64,000 nt of DNA from Chryseobacterium camelliae (GCF_002770595.1 NZ_CP022986.1:2232001-2296000), one strand, 5' to 3'. Counted from the first letter of the stretch, positions 52,180-60,988 are shown. The notes: generated by a model not told the origin, from the letters alone. Translations and numbers: made by a program.

Positions 52180-52628
52180 AGCATAGTCTTTTAGAGGGCA
52201 TCACTACTTGTTTCGGAGTTGCGACTGTTGTTGTTATGCCAAAATTTGGAATTAATATTGAAACCAATCTCACAGTTTCCCCCATATTGGGAAAGATTTT
52301 TTTAAGGAAGTATATAAATTGAAAAGGTAAAAACAAAAAAAAAGGGATAAGTACAATAAGACTATACCCTTTATTTATTAAATTTGCTTCAATGATTTAC
52401 AAGGTAATCAGATGAAAACGAGTGCAGTAAGCACCATTACTAAATCGTTACCGATAGCACTTCCGGTTCTTGTAAACTACTCTTTATTAGCCACTTTGGG
52501 CTATATTAATCTTTTTTGTCAAAAATATTAAAATATTAATGATATCCGGAAAAAAAATATTTTAGCTTTGAAACCATCACGCTGAAGTGATAATTTTTAT
52601 ATCTTTAACCTACTAAAAACCAAAACTT
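52180..52628. other. Gene-poor boundary region, probable ICE right end
   Basis: 449 bp, AT-rich, without a tRNA. It includes a weak small ORF (52412-52531, 39 codons, MKTSAVSTITKSLPIALPVL...), a GGGATA/TATACCC hairpin around 52346-52375, and a possible -7 box TATCTTTA (52600-52607) ahead of the next gene. The short inverted arms in TGATTTACAAGGTAATCA (52393-52410) could be a tyrosine-recombinase core, but the matching left end is not in the window. Gene content and base composition change across this stretch. Confidence 0.45.
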
Positions 52629-53930
52629 ATGATGAGAAAATTAATTTCTTGGCTGGCCTTTACGATGGCCTTCTGCCTTGTACTGCTTTCCTGTGTCCAT
52701 GATGAGATCTATACTCCTTCCGATCCGGCGTCTAAGGAATACCATTCCAAAAGCCTGTGGAAAGAAGATGAGAAGTATATTAAAAATGTCATAAAGGTCT
52801 ACTCAGAACACCATGAAGAAATAAAGAAGGGAGCCGGTGAACCGATATGGGATTATGCAATGACCATGGACCGCTTTGATGAAAGCTTCCTGATGGTTCC
52901 GGTAGCTGAAAATGGAAAAGTTGTTGCGGTACTGAATGTGCCGAGGAAAGGACAGAAGGTTTATTTTACCTATACCCAGGTACAGAATGATATGGAATTC
53001 TTTCAGAACCTGATGTCCTCCAGGCTCAAAAGGGCAGGGACGACTCTTGTGGATAATACAGCGGGAAAGTTAGTCTGTACAACCAAGACCATTTCAATGT
53101 TTTACCCGGATAATGAAAGTGATCCTGATGGTCCCGGGCATTGGGAATCGCATCATGTGACGGAATGTAAGAGCCAGCAGCTGGAGAGCTGTGTGGGTGA
53201 AGTGCTTCCTGACGGGACATGCCTGGGAGGAGGCGGGAATGATCCGGGCTATCCTTATCCCGGAGGAGGAGGCGAAGATCCGCAGCCGGAGCCTGAACAA
53301 CCGGAAGATCCCTGTGAGAAAATGAAAGCCCAGAACCAGAACCAGGGTTTTAAAGACAAAGTAGCCGCATTGGATAAGGATGAGGTTTTTAAGGAAGATA
53401 AGGAAAAAGGCTATTCCGCAGCCTACGGCACTGTACCTTACGAATCTTTGGCCAACAGCAGTAACGGAAATGTAAGATTTCCGGAAGGAAATAAATATTT
53501 CGGGTATATGCATACCCATCTTAACATGGAGGGGGTTGTAAAGATTTTTTCGCCGTATGATGTGGCCACGTTTTTAACCAGCTGCGTCGCAAATGCCAAG
53601 CTGAAAGGCAATATGACTGATGCCTATGCCATGGTGATAACTTCAGAAGGAAATTATATCCTGAAATATTCGGGAGATGGTAATTTTGCTGTTACGGTAG
53701 GTCAACTTGAAAGTTGGAAAAGTTGGTATGAGAAAGAATATACTAAATTGATAGATAAAAATTTATTAACCCAATCTAACGTAGAGAAAATCTTTACTCA
53801 GTTCTTACAAGAAGAAGTAAATATTAATGGTCTTGAAGTATACAAGTCTGAAAAAAACACAGGTACTTCAAGTAAGTTACAATATAATGGTACTGATAAC
53901 CCTGTTCAATCAATTCCTTGTCCTCAATAA
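52629..53930 (+). CDS. Lipoprotein with JAMM metalloprotease-like motif
   Basis: 433 aa (first of two adjacent ATGs). Lipoprotein signal with LLSC, Cys22. After about 170 residues of mixed domain comes a Gly/Pro/Glu-rich linker (199-228), then a Cys-containing segment and a domain with HTH at 295-297, Ser308 and Asp311: the spacing H-x-H-x10-S-x2-D is exactly the JAMM (MPN+) zinc-protease signature, with Glu272 a candidate catalytic Glu. The DNA after about 53700 (last 70 codons) is much more AT-rich than the start. Substrate unknown; a surface protease or deubiquitinase-fold toxin-like protein is possible. Confidence 0.8.
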   Translation: MMRKLISWLAFTMAFCLVLLSCVHDEIYTPSDPASKEYHSKSLWKEDEKYIKNVIKVYSEHHEEIKKGAGEPIWDYAMTMDRFDESFLMVPVAENGKVVAVLNVPRKGQKVYFTYTQVQNDMEFFQNLMSSRLKRAGTTLVDNTAGKLVCTTKTISMFYPDNESDPDGPGHWESHHVTECKSQQLESCVGEVLPDGTCLGGGGNDPGYPYPGGGGEDPQPEPEQPEDPCEKMKAQNQNQGFKDKVAALDKDEVFKEDKEKGYSAAYGTVPYESLANSSNGNVRFPEGNKYFGYMHTHLNMEGVVKIFSPYDVATFLTSCVANAKLKGNMTDAYAMVITSEGNYILKYSGDGNFAVTVGQLESWKSWYEKEYTKLIDKNLLTQSNVEKIFTQFLQEEVNINGLEVYKSEKNTGTSSKLQYNGTDNPVQSIPCPQ

Positions 53931-53948
53931 TCAATTAAACAATTTGTT

Positions 53949-54497
53949 ATGAAAAATATACTTTTATTAATATTATTTGTTATTACAATTTCCTGTAAAG
54001 CTCAAATTTATCCTTTAAGGACTGAAGCAAATATTCCAGAAAATGCTTATGAAAAAGATACGAATGATGAACTTCCTGACTATGTAGGAACCTGGAAAGG
54101 AACCTGGGATAATAAGACCATTTTTATTTATTTTAAAAAGTTGACTAATCAGTATGATGATGTATTTAAATATTATAGAGATTATCTGATTGCAAAATTT
54201 AAAGTTTTAGACTCAAGTGGAAATGTCTTATTTGATAATACAAATTTAACAGATGATAAAGCAAAAATTTTCGGAAGCGGCTTTCGGAAACTAGATAATA
54301 AATATTCTTTAATTTATATTGATTCAGATTTATGTAGCACTTCTGGAAATATAAGAATAAACTTTACAGATTCTACCAAAACAAAACTGAACTGGCAGTA
54401 TTTTTATCGCAACGAGATTATAACATCGGATTGCCCTTATTACAATACAAGTATCCCACAGCCGTTGCCTAAAGAAATTATTTTAACTAAACAATAA
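53949..54497 (+). CDS. DUF6705 lipoprotein paralogue 1
   Basis: 182 aa. Signal peptide ending TISC (lipobox-like Cys), then NIPENAYEKDTNDELPDYVG, TWKGTWDNKTIFIYFKKLTN and a C-terminal PQPLPKEIILTKQ. This is the DUF6705 family of Chryseobacterium and relatives, function unknown. First of four tandem copies, 18 bp after the JAMM lipoprotein and probably co-transcribed with it. It is followed by a terminator-like hairpin at 54501. Confidence 0.82.
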   Translation: MKNILLLILFVITISCKAQIYPLRTEANIPENAYEKDTNDELPDYVGTWKGTWDNKTIFIYFKKLTNQYDDVFKYYRDYLIAKFKVLDSSGNVLFDNTNLTDDKAKIFGSGFRKLDNKYSLIYIDSDLCSTSGNIRINFTDSTKTKLNWQYFYRNEIITSDCPYYNTSIPQPLPKEIILTKQ

Positions 54498-54500
54498 TGT

Positions 54501-54523
54501 GAAGCCCCTGAAATGGGGCTTTA
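54501..54523 (+). terminator. Inter-paralogue terminator 1
   Basis: AGCCCC-TGAAAT-GGGGCT followed by TTAT. It ends only 7 bp before the next start codon. The same hairpin, with one or two base changes, follows each of the four paralogues. Confidence 0.75.
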
Positions 54524-54530
54524 TCTGATG

Positions 54531-55079
54531 ATGAAAAATGTACTTTTATTTATACTATTTACTGTTACAATTTCTTGTACAGCACAAACCTATCCATTGA
54601 GAACATTTACAGATATTCCTGAAAATGCTTATCTAAAAGATACAAATAATGAACTTCCTGCTTATGAAGGAACCTGGAAAGGGACCTGGGATAATAAGAC
54701 CATTTTTATTTATTTTAAAAAAATAAATAAAAAATATAATGAAAATTTAAAATATTACAAAGATCTTTTAATAGCAAGATTCAAAGTTCTTGATTCTAAC
54801 GGAAACATCTTATTTGATAATACAAATTTAACAGATGATAAAGCAAAAATATGGGGAGGAAAATTTAAAAAAGTAGATGATAAATATTCTTTAATCTATA
54901 TTGATCCGGATCTATGCAGTACTTCTGGTAGTATTTACATAAATTTCACAGATTCTACCAAAACAAAATTGGACTGGAAATACTTTTACACTAATGAGAT
55001 CATAACATCGGATTGCCCATATTACAATACAGGCATTCCACAACCGCTGCCTAAAGAAATTATTTTAACTAAACAATAA
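54531..55079 (+). CDS. DUF6705 lipoprotein paralogue 2
   Basis: 182 aa from the ATG at 54531; an in-frame ATG at 54513 lies inside the terminator stem and is rejected, and the length then equals paralogue 1. Signal peptide ends TISC; the core (TWKGTWDNKTIFIYFKKINK, LFDNTNLTDDKAKI) is very close to copies 1 and 3, as expected from recent tandem duplication. Confidence 0.82.
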   Translation: MKNVLLFILFTVTISCTAQTYPLRTFTDIPENAYLKDTNNELPAYEGTWKGTWDNKTIFIYFKKINKKYNENLKYYKDLLIARFKVLDSNGNILFDNTNLTDDKAKIWGGKFKKVDDKYSLIYIDPDLCSTSGSIYINFTDSTKTKLDWKYFYTNEIITSDCPYYNTGIPQPLPKEIILTKQ

Positions 55080-55082
55080 TGT

Positions 55083-55106
55083 GAAGCCCCGAAAATGGGG
55101 CTTTAT
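55083..55106 (+). terminator. Inter-paralogue terminator 2
   Basis: AGCCCC-GAAAAT-GGGGCT then TTAT, same position relative to the flanking genes as terminator 1. Confidence 0.75.
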
Positions 55107-55112
55107 CTGATA

Positions 55113-55661
55113 ATGAAAAATATATTTTTATTTTTACTATTTACTGTTACAATTTCTTGTACAGCACAAACCTATCCATTGAGAACATTTACAGATATCC
55201 CTGAAAATGCTTATTTAAAGGATACTAACAATGAACTGCCTTTCTATGAAGGAACCTGGAAAGGAACTTGGGATAATAAAACGATTTTTATTAATTTCAA
55301 AAAAATTACAAATAAATATGATGATGTTCTAAAAAAATATAGAGATTATCTGATTGCAAAATTCAAAGTTTTAGATACCAATGGAAACATACTATTTGAT
55401 AATACAAATCTAGCGGATGATAAAGCAAAAATATGGGGAGGTAAATTTATAAAAGATGATAATAGATATGCTTTATATTATAATGATTCAGATTTGTGCA
55501 ATACTTCAGGCACTATAACTATTAATTTTTTAGATTCTACCAAAACAAAGCTGGAATGGAAATACTTTTATCGCAATGAGATCATAACATCGGATTGCCC
55601 TTATTACAATACAAGTATCCCACAGCCGTTGCCTAAAGAAATTATTTTAACTAAACAATAA
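55113..55661 (+). CDS. DUF6705 lipoprotein paralogue 3
   Basis: 182 aa from the ATG at 55113 (the ATG at 55095 lies in the terminator). Its first 55 residues are nearly identical to copy 2 and its last 25 (FYRNEIITSDCPYYNTSIPQ) to copy 1, suggesting mosaic recombination among the copies. Lipobox TISC. Confidence 0.82.
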   Translation: MKNIFLFLLFTVTISCTAQTYPLRTFTDIPENAYLKDTNNELPFYEGTWKGTWDNKTIFINFKKITNKYDDVLKKYRDYLIAKFKVLDTNGNILFDNTNLADDKAKIWGGKFIKDDNRYALYYNDSDLCNTSGTITINFLDSTKTKLEWKYFYRNEIITSDCPYYNTSIPQPLPKEIILTKQ

Positions 55662-55664
55662 TGT

Positions 55665-55688
55665 GAAGCCCCGAAAATGGGGCTTTAT
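55665..55688 (+). terminator. Inter-paralogue terminator 3
   Basis: AGCCCC-GAAAAT-GGGGCT then TTAT. Confidence 0.75.
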
Positions 55689-55694
55689 CTGATG

Positions 55695-56255
55695 ATGAAA
55701 AATATATTTTTATTTATATCCATTCACTTGATACTCTTAAGTTGTGCTCAGGTATACTCTCTGAACACCAATACTGATGTACCAACCGATGCTTATATTA
55801 AGGATCTTAATAACGAACTTATTCCTTATGAGGGAACGTGGAAGGGAACTTGGGACAATAAAACACTGTTTATTTATTTCAAAAGAATAAAGAAATATAT
55901 GGATCATAAAGAAAACAATCCTTATTACAAAGATGTCTTAGTTGGAAAATTTAAAGTTATAAATTCCAATAATCAGATTTTATTTGATAATACTAATCTA
56001 GCCGACAACGATGCTAAGATTGAAGGAACTCGTTTTTTTTCTATGCCATATAAGAAATATTCTTTATTTTATTTGGATCCAGATATTTGTAATTCTACTG
56101 GCGATATCTTAATAAAGTTTTTAAATAATACTTCAACACAATTAGACTGGAAGTTTTCAGATACAACCGATATTATTGATTCTTCATGTCAATATTATAA
56201 TGCCAATCCATTTCCCCAGCCGTTGCCTAAAGAAATTATTTTAACTAAACAATAA
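55695..56255 (+). CDS. DUF6705 lipoprotein paralogue 4 (diverged)
   Basis: 186 aa from the ATG at 55695. Lipobox LLSC. It keeps the family landmarks (YEGTWKGTWDNKTLFIYFKR, LFDNTNLADNDAKI, and the ending PQPLPKEIILTKQ) but differs through the middle and has a short insertion (DHKENNPYYKD). The last 13 residues are identical in all four copies. Last of the array. Confidence 0.82.
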   Translation: MKNIFLFISIHLILLSCAQVYSLNTNTDVPTDAYIKDLNNELIPYEGTWKGTWDNKTLFIYFKRIKKYMDHKENNPYYKDVLVGKFKVINSNNQILFDNTNLADNDAKIEGTRFFSMPYKKYSLFYLDPDICNSTGDILIKFLNNTSTQLDWKFSDTTDIIDSSCQYYNANPFPQPLPKEIILTKQ

Positions 56256-56257
56256 CG

Positions 56258-56283
56258 TGAGCCCCGAAAATGGGGCTTTATTA
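56258..56283 (+). terminator. Terminator at the end of the paralogue array
   Basis: AGCCCC-GAAAAT-GGGGCT then TTATTATT. It lies in the short gap before the convergent lpxB gene, which ends at 56293. Confidence 0.75.
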
Positions 56284-56292
56284 TTGGAATAT

Positions 56293-57399
56293 TTATACAA
56301 CACTCACAATCACTTCCGCCGCTTTCTCACTTGCCCCTTTTCCGCCAAGCTTTTCCCTCAGCAGTTCATAATCCTTCAGCATAACAGATCTTTTATCTCC
56401 GGAAATGATCTGGCTCAGTTCATTAATAAGGTTTGGGGTATTCAGCTCATCCTGAATCAGCTCCTTAACGACTTCCCGGTCCATAATCAGGTTGACCAGG
56501 GAAATATATTTGATGTTTTTCACCAGCCGCTTGGCAATGGCGTAGGAAATTTTGCTTCCGCGGTAGCAGACTACTTCAGGAACATTTAAGAGTGCTGTTT
56601 CCAGGGTAGCGGTTCCGGAGGTCACCAAAGCTGCTTTGGAGCACCTCAACAGGTCATAGGTTTTGTTGGAAACAAAATGCACACGATCATCCACGTATTT
56701 CTCATAGAATTCTTTAGGCAGACTGGGTGCACCGGCAATGACAAACTGATAGTCCTTAAAATGCGGACGTACCGAAAGCATAAGCTCCAGCATTTTTTCC
56801 ACTTCCTGTTTCCGGGAACCCGGCAGAAGGGCGATAATGTCCTGATCCGTCAGACCGTTCTCTTTTTTAAAGGTCCCCGGATCTATAGGTTCCAGATTGG
56901 ATATGGCATCCAGCAGCGGGTGGCCCACAAAATGGGAATGAACGCCGTGCTTCTTATAAAAATCTTCCTCAAAAGGAAGGATGACCAGCATCTCATCCAC
57001 ATATTTCTTAATGATCTCTACCCTGCTCTCCTTCCAGGCCCAGAGTTGCGGCGAAATATAGTACACCACTTTAATGCCGAGCCCTTTGGCGAATTTAGCA
57101 ATCCGCAGGTTGAATCCCGGATAATCGACCAGGATCAGCACATCAGGTCGGTAATTCCGGATATCCTGTTTGCAGAACCTGATATTATTCAGGATCGTCC
57201 TGATATTTTTAGCAACTTCCAGGAAGCCCATAAAGGCAAGGTCCCGGTAATGTTTCACCGGTGTGCCTCCTGTGAGGCTCATCAGGTCACCGCCCCAGAA
57301 CCTGAACTCAGCATCCTGGTCCTTCTGCTTCAGGGCTTTCATGAGATTGCTGCCGTGAAGGTCTCCCGAGGCCTCTCCTGCTATGATATAATACTTCAT
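56293..57399 (-). CDS. lpxB: Lipid-A-disaccharide synthase LpxB
   Basis: 368 aa. It starts MKYYIIAGEASGDLHGSNLM, the family's hallmark GEASGDLHG, and continues with the glycosyltransferase-B fold blocks (LLPGSRKQEVEKML, ALVTSGTATLETALLNVPEV). It joins lipid X and UDP-diacylglucosamine to make the lipid A disaccharide at the inner membrane. It is convergent with the DUF6705 array and divergent from the DUF2480 gene. Core chromosomal gene. Confidence 0.95.
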   Translation of the reverse strand: MKYYIIAGEASGDLHGSNLMKALKQKDQDAEFRFWGGDLMSLTGGTPVKHYRDLAFMGFLEVAKNIRTILNNIRFCKQDIRNYRPDVLILVDYPGFNLRIAKFAKGLGIKVVYYISPQLWAWKESRVEIIKKYVDEMLVILPFEEDFYKKHGVHSHFVGHPLLDAISNLEPIDPGTFKKENGLTDQDIIALLPGSRKQEVEKMLELMLSVRPHFKDYQFVIAGAPSLPKEFYEKYVDDRVHFVSNKTYDLLRCSKAALVTSGTATLETALLNVPEVVCYRGSKISYAIAKRLVKNIKYISLVNLIMDREVVKELIQDELNTPNLINELSQIISGDKRSVMLKDYELLREKLGGKGASEKAAEVIVSVV

Positions 57400-57476
57400 T
57401 TCTATGGTAAGGATAGAGACAAATTAGGATTTCGTAAGATCTTAATTTGTAAATTTGTTCAAAGATAATAATAAAA

Positions 57477-57986
57477 ATGGCAGAAGATTTTGAAATCCGG
57501 AATAAGGTTGCAGAAAGCGGTCTGATTAACTTTGATCTTACTGATCTCGTCCCCAGAGGGGCACGTAAAGGCATAGACCTTAAAGATTTTCTTTTTATGG
57601 AGATGATCCTCAAAGAAAAAGATTTCCGCGAAAAGGTAGTGGCTTTGGATGCAGAAGAATACCGTGACGCCTATGTGTATATATACAATTCAGCAGATGC
57701 CATTGTTCCGCTCTGGGCCTATTTCCTGATTACGGCGAAACTGTCGCCGGTAACCCGGAAAGTGGTCTTTGGGAACCGTGAAGACCTGGAAGTGATTTTG
57801 ATGCACAATGCCGTTCAGAACTATGATTTCAGTGAAATGAGGGGGAAACGGGTACTGGTTAAGGGCTGTTCAGACAAAGAAATTCCAGAAAATGCATATA
57901 TAGAGCTGGTAGAACAGTTACAGCCGATCGTTAAATCGCTGATGTTCGGTGAGGCATGTTCTAATGTTCCCATCCTTAAGAATTAA
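57477..57986 (+). CDS. DUF2480 protein
   Basis: 169 aa, cytoplasmic. Conserved blocks GLINFDLTDLVPRGARKGID, SADAIVPLWAYFLI, KVVFGNREDLEVIL and KGCSDKEIPENAYIEL identify the DUF2480 family, nearly universal in Bacteroidota and of unknown function. It is divergent from lpxB, with a -7-like TAAATTTG at 57450-57457 before its ATG. Confidence 0.88.
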   Translation: MAEDFEIRNKVAESGLINFDLTDLVPRGARKGIDLKDFLFMEMILKEKDFREKVVALDAEEYRDAYVYIYNSADAIVPLWAYFLITAKLSPVTRKVVFGNREDLEVILMHNAVQNYDFSEMRGKRVLVKGCSDKEIPENAYIELVEQLQPIVKSLMFGEACSNVPILKN

Positions 57987-58074
57987 TGCTGTCCGGAAAA
58001 ATTTTCTACCGGTTGAGATTGAGGAATAATTTTTGGTATTGATGATGTACTAACCAGTAAAATAAACACAAACT

Positions 58075-58737
58075 ATGGGCTTAATCGATCTACTTACAGG
58101 AAATACCGGCACTCAGGTGGCCGACCAGGCAGAAAACAAATTCGGGATCAACAGGAATCAGGTGCTTGCATTGCTTGCTGTAGCAGCTCCTCTGATTATT
58201 TCTTACCTCAGAAAAAAATCCGAAGACAATAAAGAAGCAGAAGCACTCAATAATGCTCTGGACAAGGACCATGATGGCAGTATCCTGGATGATCCTTCCC
58301 AACTGGAAACACGGCAGTCAGAAGGCGGTTCTATCCTCAACCATATCTTCGGAAATGATAAGCAGAATGTTGAAAACCAGCTTTCGCAAAATACGGGAAT
58401 CTCCATTGATAAGATCGGTCCTGTACTGGCTATGCTTGCTCCTGTAATTATGGGATATATCGGAAAGGAAAAGCAACAGAATAATGTAGGATCAGGAGGA
58501 TTAGGTGATTTGCTGGGCGGCATTTTAGGAAACGCTTCAAACCAGGCTCAGTCTCATCAGTCCAGTCCTTTGAATGATATTCTCGGAAAAGTGCTGGGCG
58601 GAGGCAACAATTCCTCTTCGGGCAATCCGTTGAACGACATACTGGGGAATATCCTCGGGAATAACGGAGACCAGAAAAAACAGCAGGGTGAAGGCGGACT
58701 GGGGGATATCCTGGAAAGCTTCCTGGGCGGAAAATAA
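58075..58737 (+). CDS. DUF937 protein
   Basis: 220 aa. The N-terminal helical part (MGLIDLLTGNTGTQVADQAE, about 1-45) and a repeated second half (about 95-135) match DUF937. The C-terminal 80 residues are a low-complexity Gly/Asn/Leu-rich series of repeats (GGLGDLLGGILGN, NDILGKVLGGG, NDILGNILGN). It is probably secreted or self-assembling, but that is not established. A shared terminator follows. Confidence 0.85.
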   Translation: MGLIDLLTGNTGTQVADQAENKFGINRNQVLALLAVAAPLIISYLRKKSEDNKEAEALNNALDKDHDGSILDDPSQLETRQSEGGSILNHIFGNDKQNVENQLSQNTGISIDKIGPVLAMLAPVIMGYIGKEKQQNNVGSGGLGDLLGGILGNASNQAQSHQSSPLNDILGKVLGGGNNSSSGNPLNDILGNILGNNGDQKKQQGEGGLGDILESFLGGK

Positions 58738-58755
58738 TTTAATTTTGTTACATAG

Positions 58756-58790
58756 AAAAAGGCCGGAGAAACAAATTCTCCGGCCTTTTT
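58756..58790. terminator. Bidirectional terminator between DUF937 and THX genes
   Basis: AAAAAGGCCGGAGAA (58756-58770) is perfectly complementary to TTCTCCGGCCTTTTT (58776-58790) around a 5-nt loop. A T-run is present at both ends, serving both convergent genes. Confidence 0.92.
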
Positions 58791-58794
58791 ATTC

Positions 58795-58914
58795 TTAGTT
58801 TTTCGCTTTTTCTTCTGTTGCGACCACTGATTTTGAAGCTTTTCTTGGTCTTCTTTTCCCATAGCTTCCATTGTTGATTTTTCCTCTCTTGGATTTTTTA
58901 TCTCCTTTTCCCAT
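58795..58914 (-). CDS. 30S ribosomal protein THX
   Basis: 39 aa: it begins MGKGDKKSKRGKINNGSYGK and continues RRPRKASKSVVATEEKAKN. The GKGDKKSKRGKI...GSYGKRRPRK pattern is that of the small basic THX/bTHX protein of the 30S head. It is too short to stand out by length but is fully open, starts with ATG and ends just before the shared terminator at 58790. Confidence 0.88.
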   Translation of the reverse strand: MGKGDKKSKRGKINNGSYGKRRPRKASKSVVATEEKAKN

Positions 58915-59132
58915 AATGGCAAATATTTATTTGGTGAAGCACTAAATTAGAAAAAACTGCGCAAAAATAAAAGCCGAGGCTTAAAATTTTGGTAAAAATG
59001 GTATTGACCAACCTATTTGGTGATCTTAAAGTCACCAATGAATAAATAGTGTCATAGTAAATGAAGTCAATACGATTCAACTTTTAAATCAAATGCAGAA
59101 AAAGTTTTTATTTCAAAAACCTTCAAAAATCC

Positions 59133-59140
59133 TATCTTTG
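59133..59140 (+). promoter_or_regulatory. -7 promoter box of aspS
   Basis: TATCTTTG, followed by CA, the typical start-proximal motif of Chryseobacterium-type promoters, 62 nt before the aspS ATG. The 58915-59202 gap contains no other gene; a small inverted repeat TTGGTGA/TCACCAA lies at 59017-59038. Confidence 0.7.
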
Positions 59141-59202
59141 CACTCTAAAATCAGCTATAAGAATCTGATATCTGACGTTTAATATCTAACATCTAAAAAC
59201 CA

Positions 59203-60957
59203 ATGTTTCGATCGCACACCAACGGAGAACTGTCTCTAAAAAATCTTAATGAAACCGTTACACTTTCAGGATGGGTACAGACCATCCGTGATAAAGGATT
59301 TATGATTTGGATCGATCTCCGAGACCGGTACGGGATTACACAGTTGGTTTTTGACCAGGAACGCTCTTCAGCGCAGCTGATGGAAGAAGCCAAAAAGCTG
59401 GGCCGTGAATTCGTGATCCAGGTGAAAGGGAAAATAATCGAAAGGGTAAGTAAAAACCCTAATATTCCTACCGGGGAAATTGAAATTTTAGTGGAAGAAT
59501 TAACCATCCTGAATGAATCCCAGCTTCCCCCGTTTACCATTGAAGATGAAACGGACGGCGGAGAAGAACTCAGAATGAAATACCGTTACCTCGATATCAG
59601 GAGGAATCCGGTAAAGGATAAGCTTATTTTCCGTCACAAAATGGCCCAGAAGGTAAGAAATTACCTTTCAGACAATGGCTTCATCGAAGTGGAAACTCCG
59701 GTGCTCATCAAATCTACTCCGGAGGGGGCAAGGGATTTTGTGGTGCCGAGCAGGATGAATCCGGGACAGTTTTATGCCCTTCCGCAATCTCCGCAGACCT
59801 TCAAGCAGCTGCTGATGGTGGGCGGAATGGATAAATATTTCCAGATCGTAAAATGTTTCCGTGATGAGGATTTAAGGGCGGACAGGCAGCCGGAATTCAC
59901 CCAGATCGACTGTGAAATGGCATTCGTGGAACAGGAAGATGTTATGAATGTCTTTGAAGGCATGACGAAAACCTTACTGAAAGACATTACCGGACAGGAA
60001 TTCGGGGGGTTCCCGAGAATGACTTTTGCCGATGCGATGCAGACTTACGGTAACGATAAACCGGACATCCGTTTCGGGATGAAGTTCGTGGAGCTGAATG
60101 ACCTGGTCAAAGGAAAAGATTTTAAAATATTTGATGATGCGGAACTGGTAGTCGGGATCAATGTGGAAGGCTGTGCAGAGTATACCAGAAAGCAGATCGA
60201 CGAGCTGGTGGACTGGGTAAAACGCCCGCAGATTGGAGCGTCCGGAATGGTGTGGGTAAAATTCCAGAATGACGGAGTGAAGACCTCATCAGTCAATAAA
60301 TTCTACAATGAAGAAGATTTAGCAGCAATCACCGAAAAGTTCGGGGCGAAGGAAGGCGATTTGATGCTGATCCTTTCCGGAAACGAAAATAAAGTGAGAA
60401 CACAGCTCTCTGCCTTAAGGATGGAACTCGGAAACCGTCTCGGACTGAGAAAAGGGAATGAATTCGCCCCGCTTTGGGTCGTAGACTTCCCGTTGCTTGA
60501 ATTTGATGAGGAGAGCGGACGTTACCATGCCATGCACCACCCGTTCACATCTCCGAAGCCGGAAGACATCCATTTATTGGAAACAGATCCGGGGAAAGCG
60601 AGAGCCAATGCGTATGATATGGTCCTGAACGGAAATGAAATCGGCGGAGGATCCATCAGGATTTTTGATAAGGATTTGCAGTCCAGAATGTTTGATCTGC
60701 TAGGCTTCACCAAAGAAGAAGCGGAAGCCCAGTTCGGATTCCTTATGAACGCCTTCAAATACGGTGCGCCGCCTCATGGTGGGCTGGCTTTCGGGTTTGA
60801 CCGCCTGGTTGCTATTCTTGACGGAAATGAAGTGATCAGGGATTATATCGCATTCCCTAAAAACAATTCCGGAAGGGATGTCATGATTGATGCACCGGCT
60901 TCCATCGCCGATGAACAGTTGGATGAGCTTGAACTGAAACTGGATTTAAAAGCATAA
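59203..60957 (+). CDS. aspS: Aspartyl-tRNA synthetase AspS
   Basis: 584 aa, normal bacterial length. N-terminal OB-fold anticodon-binding domain ([20 protein letters not shown]), class II motif 2 ([18 protein letters not shown]), the bacterial GAD insertion (about 290-410) and motif 3 ([14 protein letters not shown]). It charges tRNA-Asp in the cytoplasm. It is followed by a terminator at 60963. Core gene. Confidence 0.97.
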   Translation: MFRSHTNGELSLKNLNETVTLSGWVQTIRDKGFMIWIDLRDRYGITQLVFDQERSSAQLMEEAKKLGREFVIQVKGKIIERVSKNPNIPTGEIEILVEELTILNESQLPPFTIEDETDGGEELRMKYRYLDIRRNPVKDKLIFRHKMAQKVRNYLSDNGFIEVETPVLIKSTPEGARDFVVPSRMNPGQFYALPQSPQTFKQLLMVGGMDKYFQIVKCFRDEDLRADRQPEFTQIDCEMAFVEQEDVMNVFEGMTKTLLKDITGQEFGGFPRMTFADAMQTYGNDKPDIRFGMKFVELNDLVKGKDFKIFDDAELVVGINVEGCAEYTRKQIDELVDWVKRPQIGASGMVWVKFQNDGVKTSSVNKFYNEEDLAAITEKFGAKEGDLMLILSGNENKVRTQLSALRMELGNRLGLRKGNEFAPLWVVDFPLLEFDEESGRYHAMHHPFTSPKPEDIHLLETDPGKARANAYDMVLNGNEIGGGSIRIFDKDLQSRMFDLLGFTKEEAEAQFGFLMNAFKYGAPPHGGLAFGFDRLVAILDGNEVIRDYIAFPKNNSGRDVMIDAPASIADEQLDELELKLDLKA

Positions 60958-60962
60958 ATTTG

Positions 60963-60988
60963 AGCGGAGATTTTTCTCCGCTTTTTTA
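60963..60988 (+). terminator. Terminator of aspS
   Basis: AGCGGAGA (60963-60970) pairs with TCTCCGCT (60975-60982), then TTTTT. Confidence 0.88.

Noticed and set aside
52412..52531. 39-codon ORF in the ICE-chromosome boundary
   Set aside because: Hydrophobic and open but with no promoter, family or neighbour support; mentioned only inside the boundary feature.
52180..52628. tRNA gene as the ICE attachment site
   Set aside because: No cloverleaf or CCA-proximal pattern could be read on either strand in this stretch.
54513..55697. Extended starts of DUF6705 copies 2-4 (ATGGGGCTTTATCTG...)
   Set aside because: Those ATGs are inside the 3' arm of the terminator hairpin; the ATG at the signal peptide gives the same length as copy 1, which has no extension.
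53949..56255. Insertion sequence or transposon as the cause of the tandem array
   Set aside because: No transposase and no terminal inverted repeats; the repeated unit is the gene plus its terminator, which fits unequal recombination.
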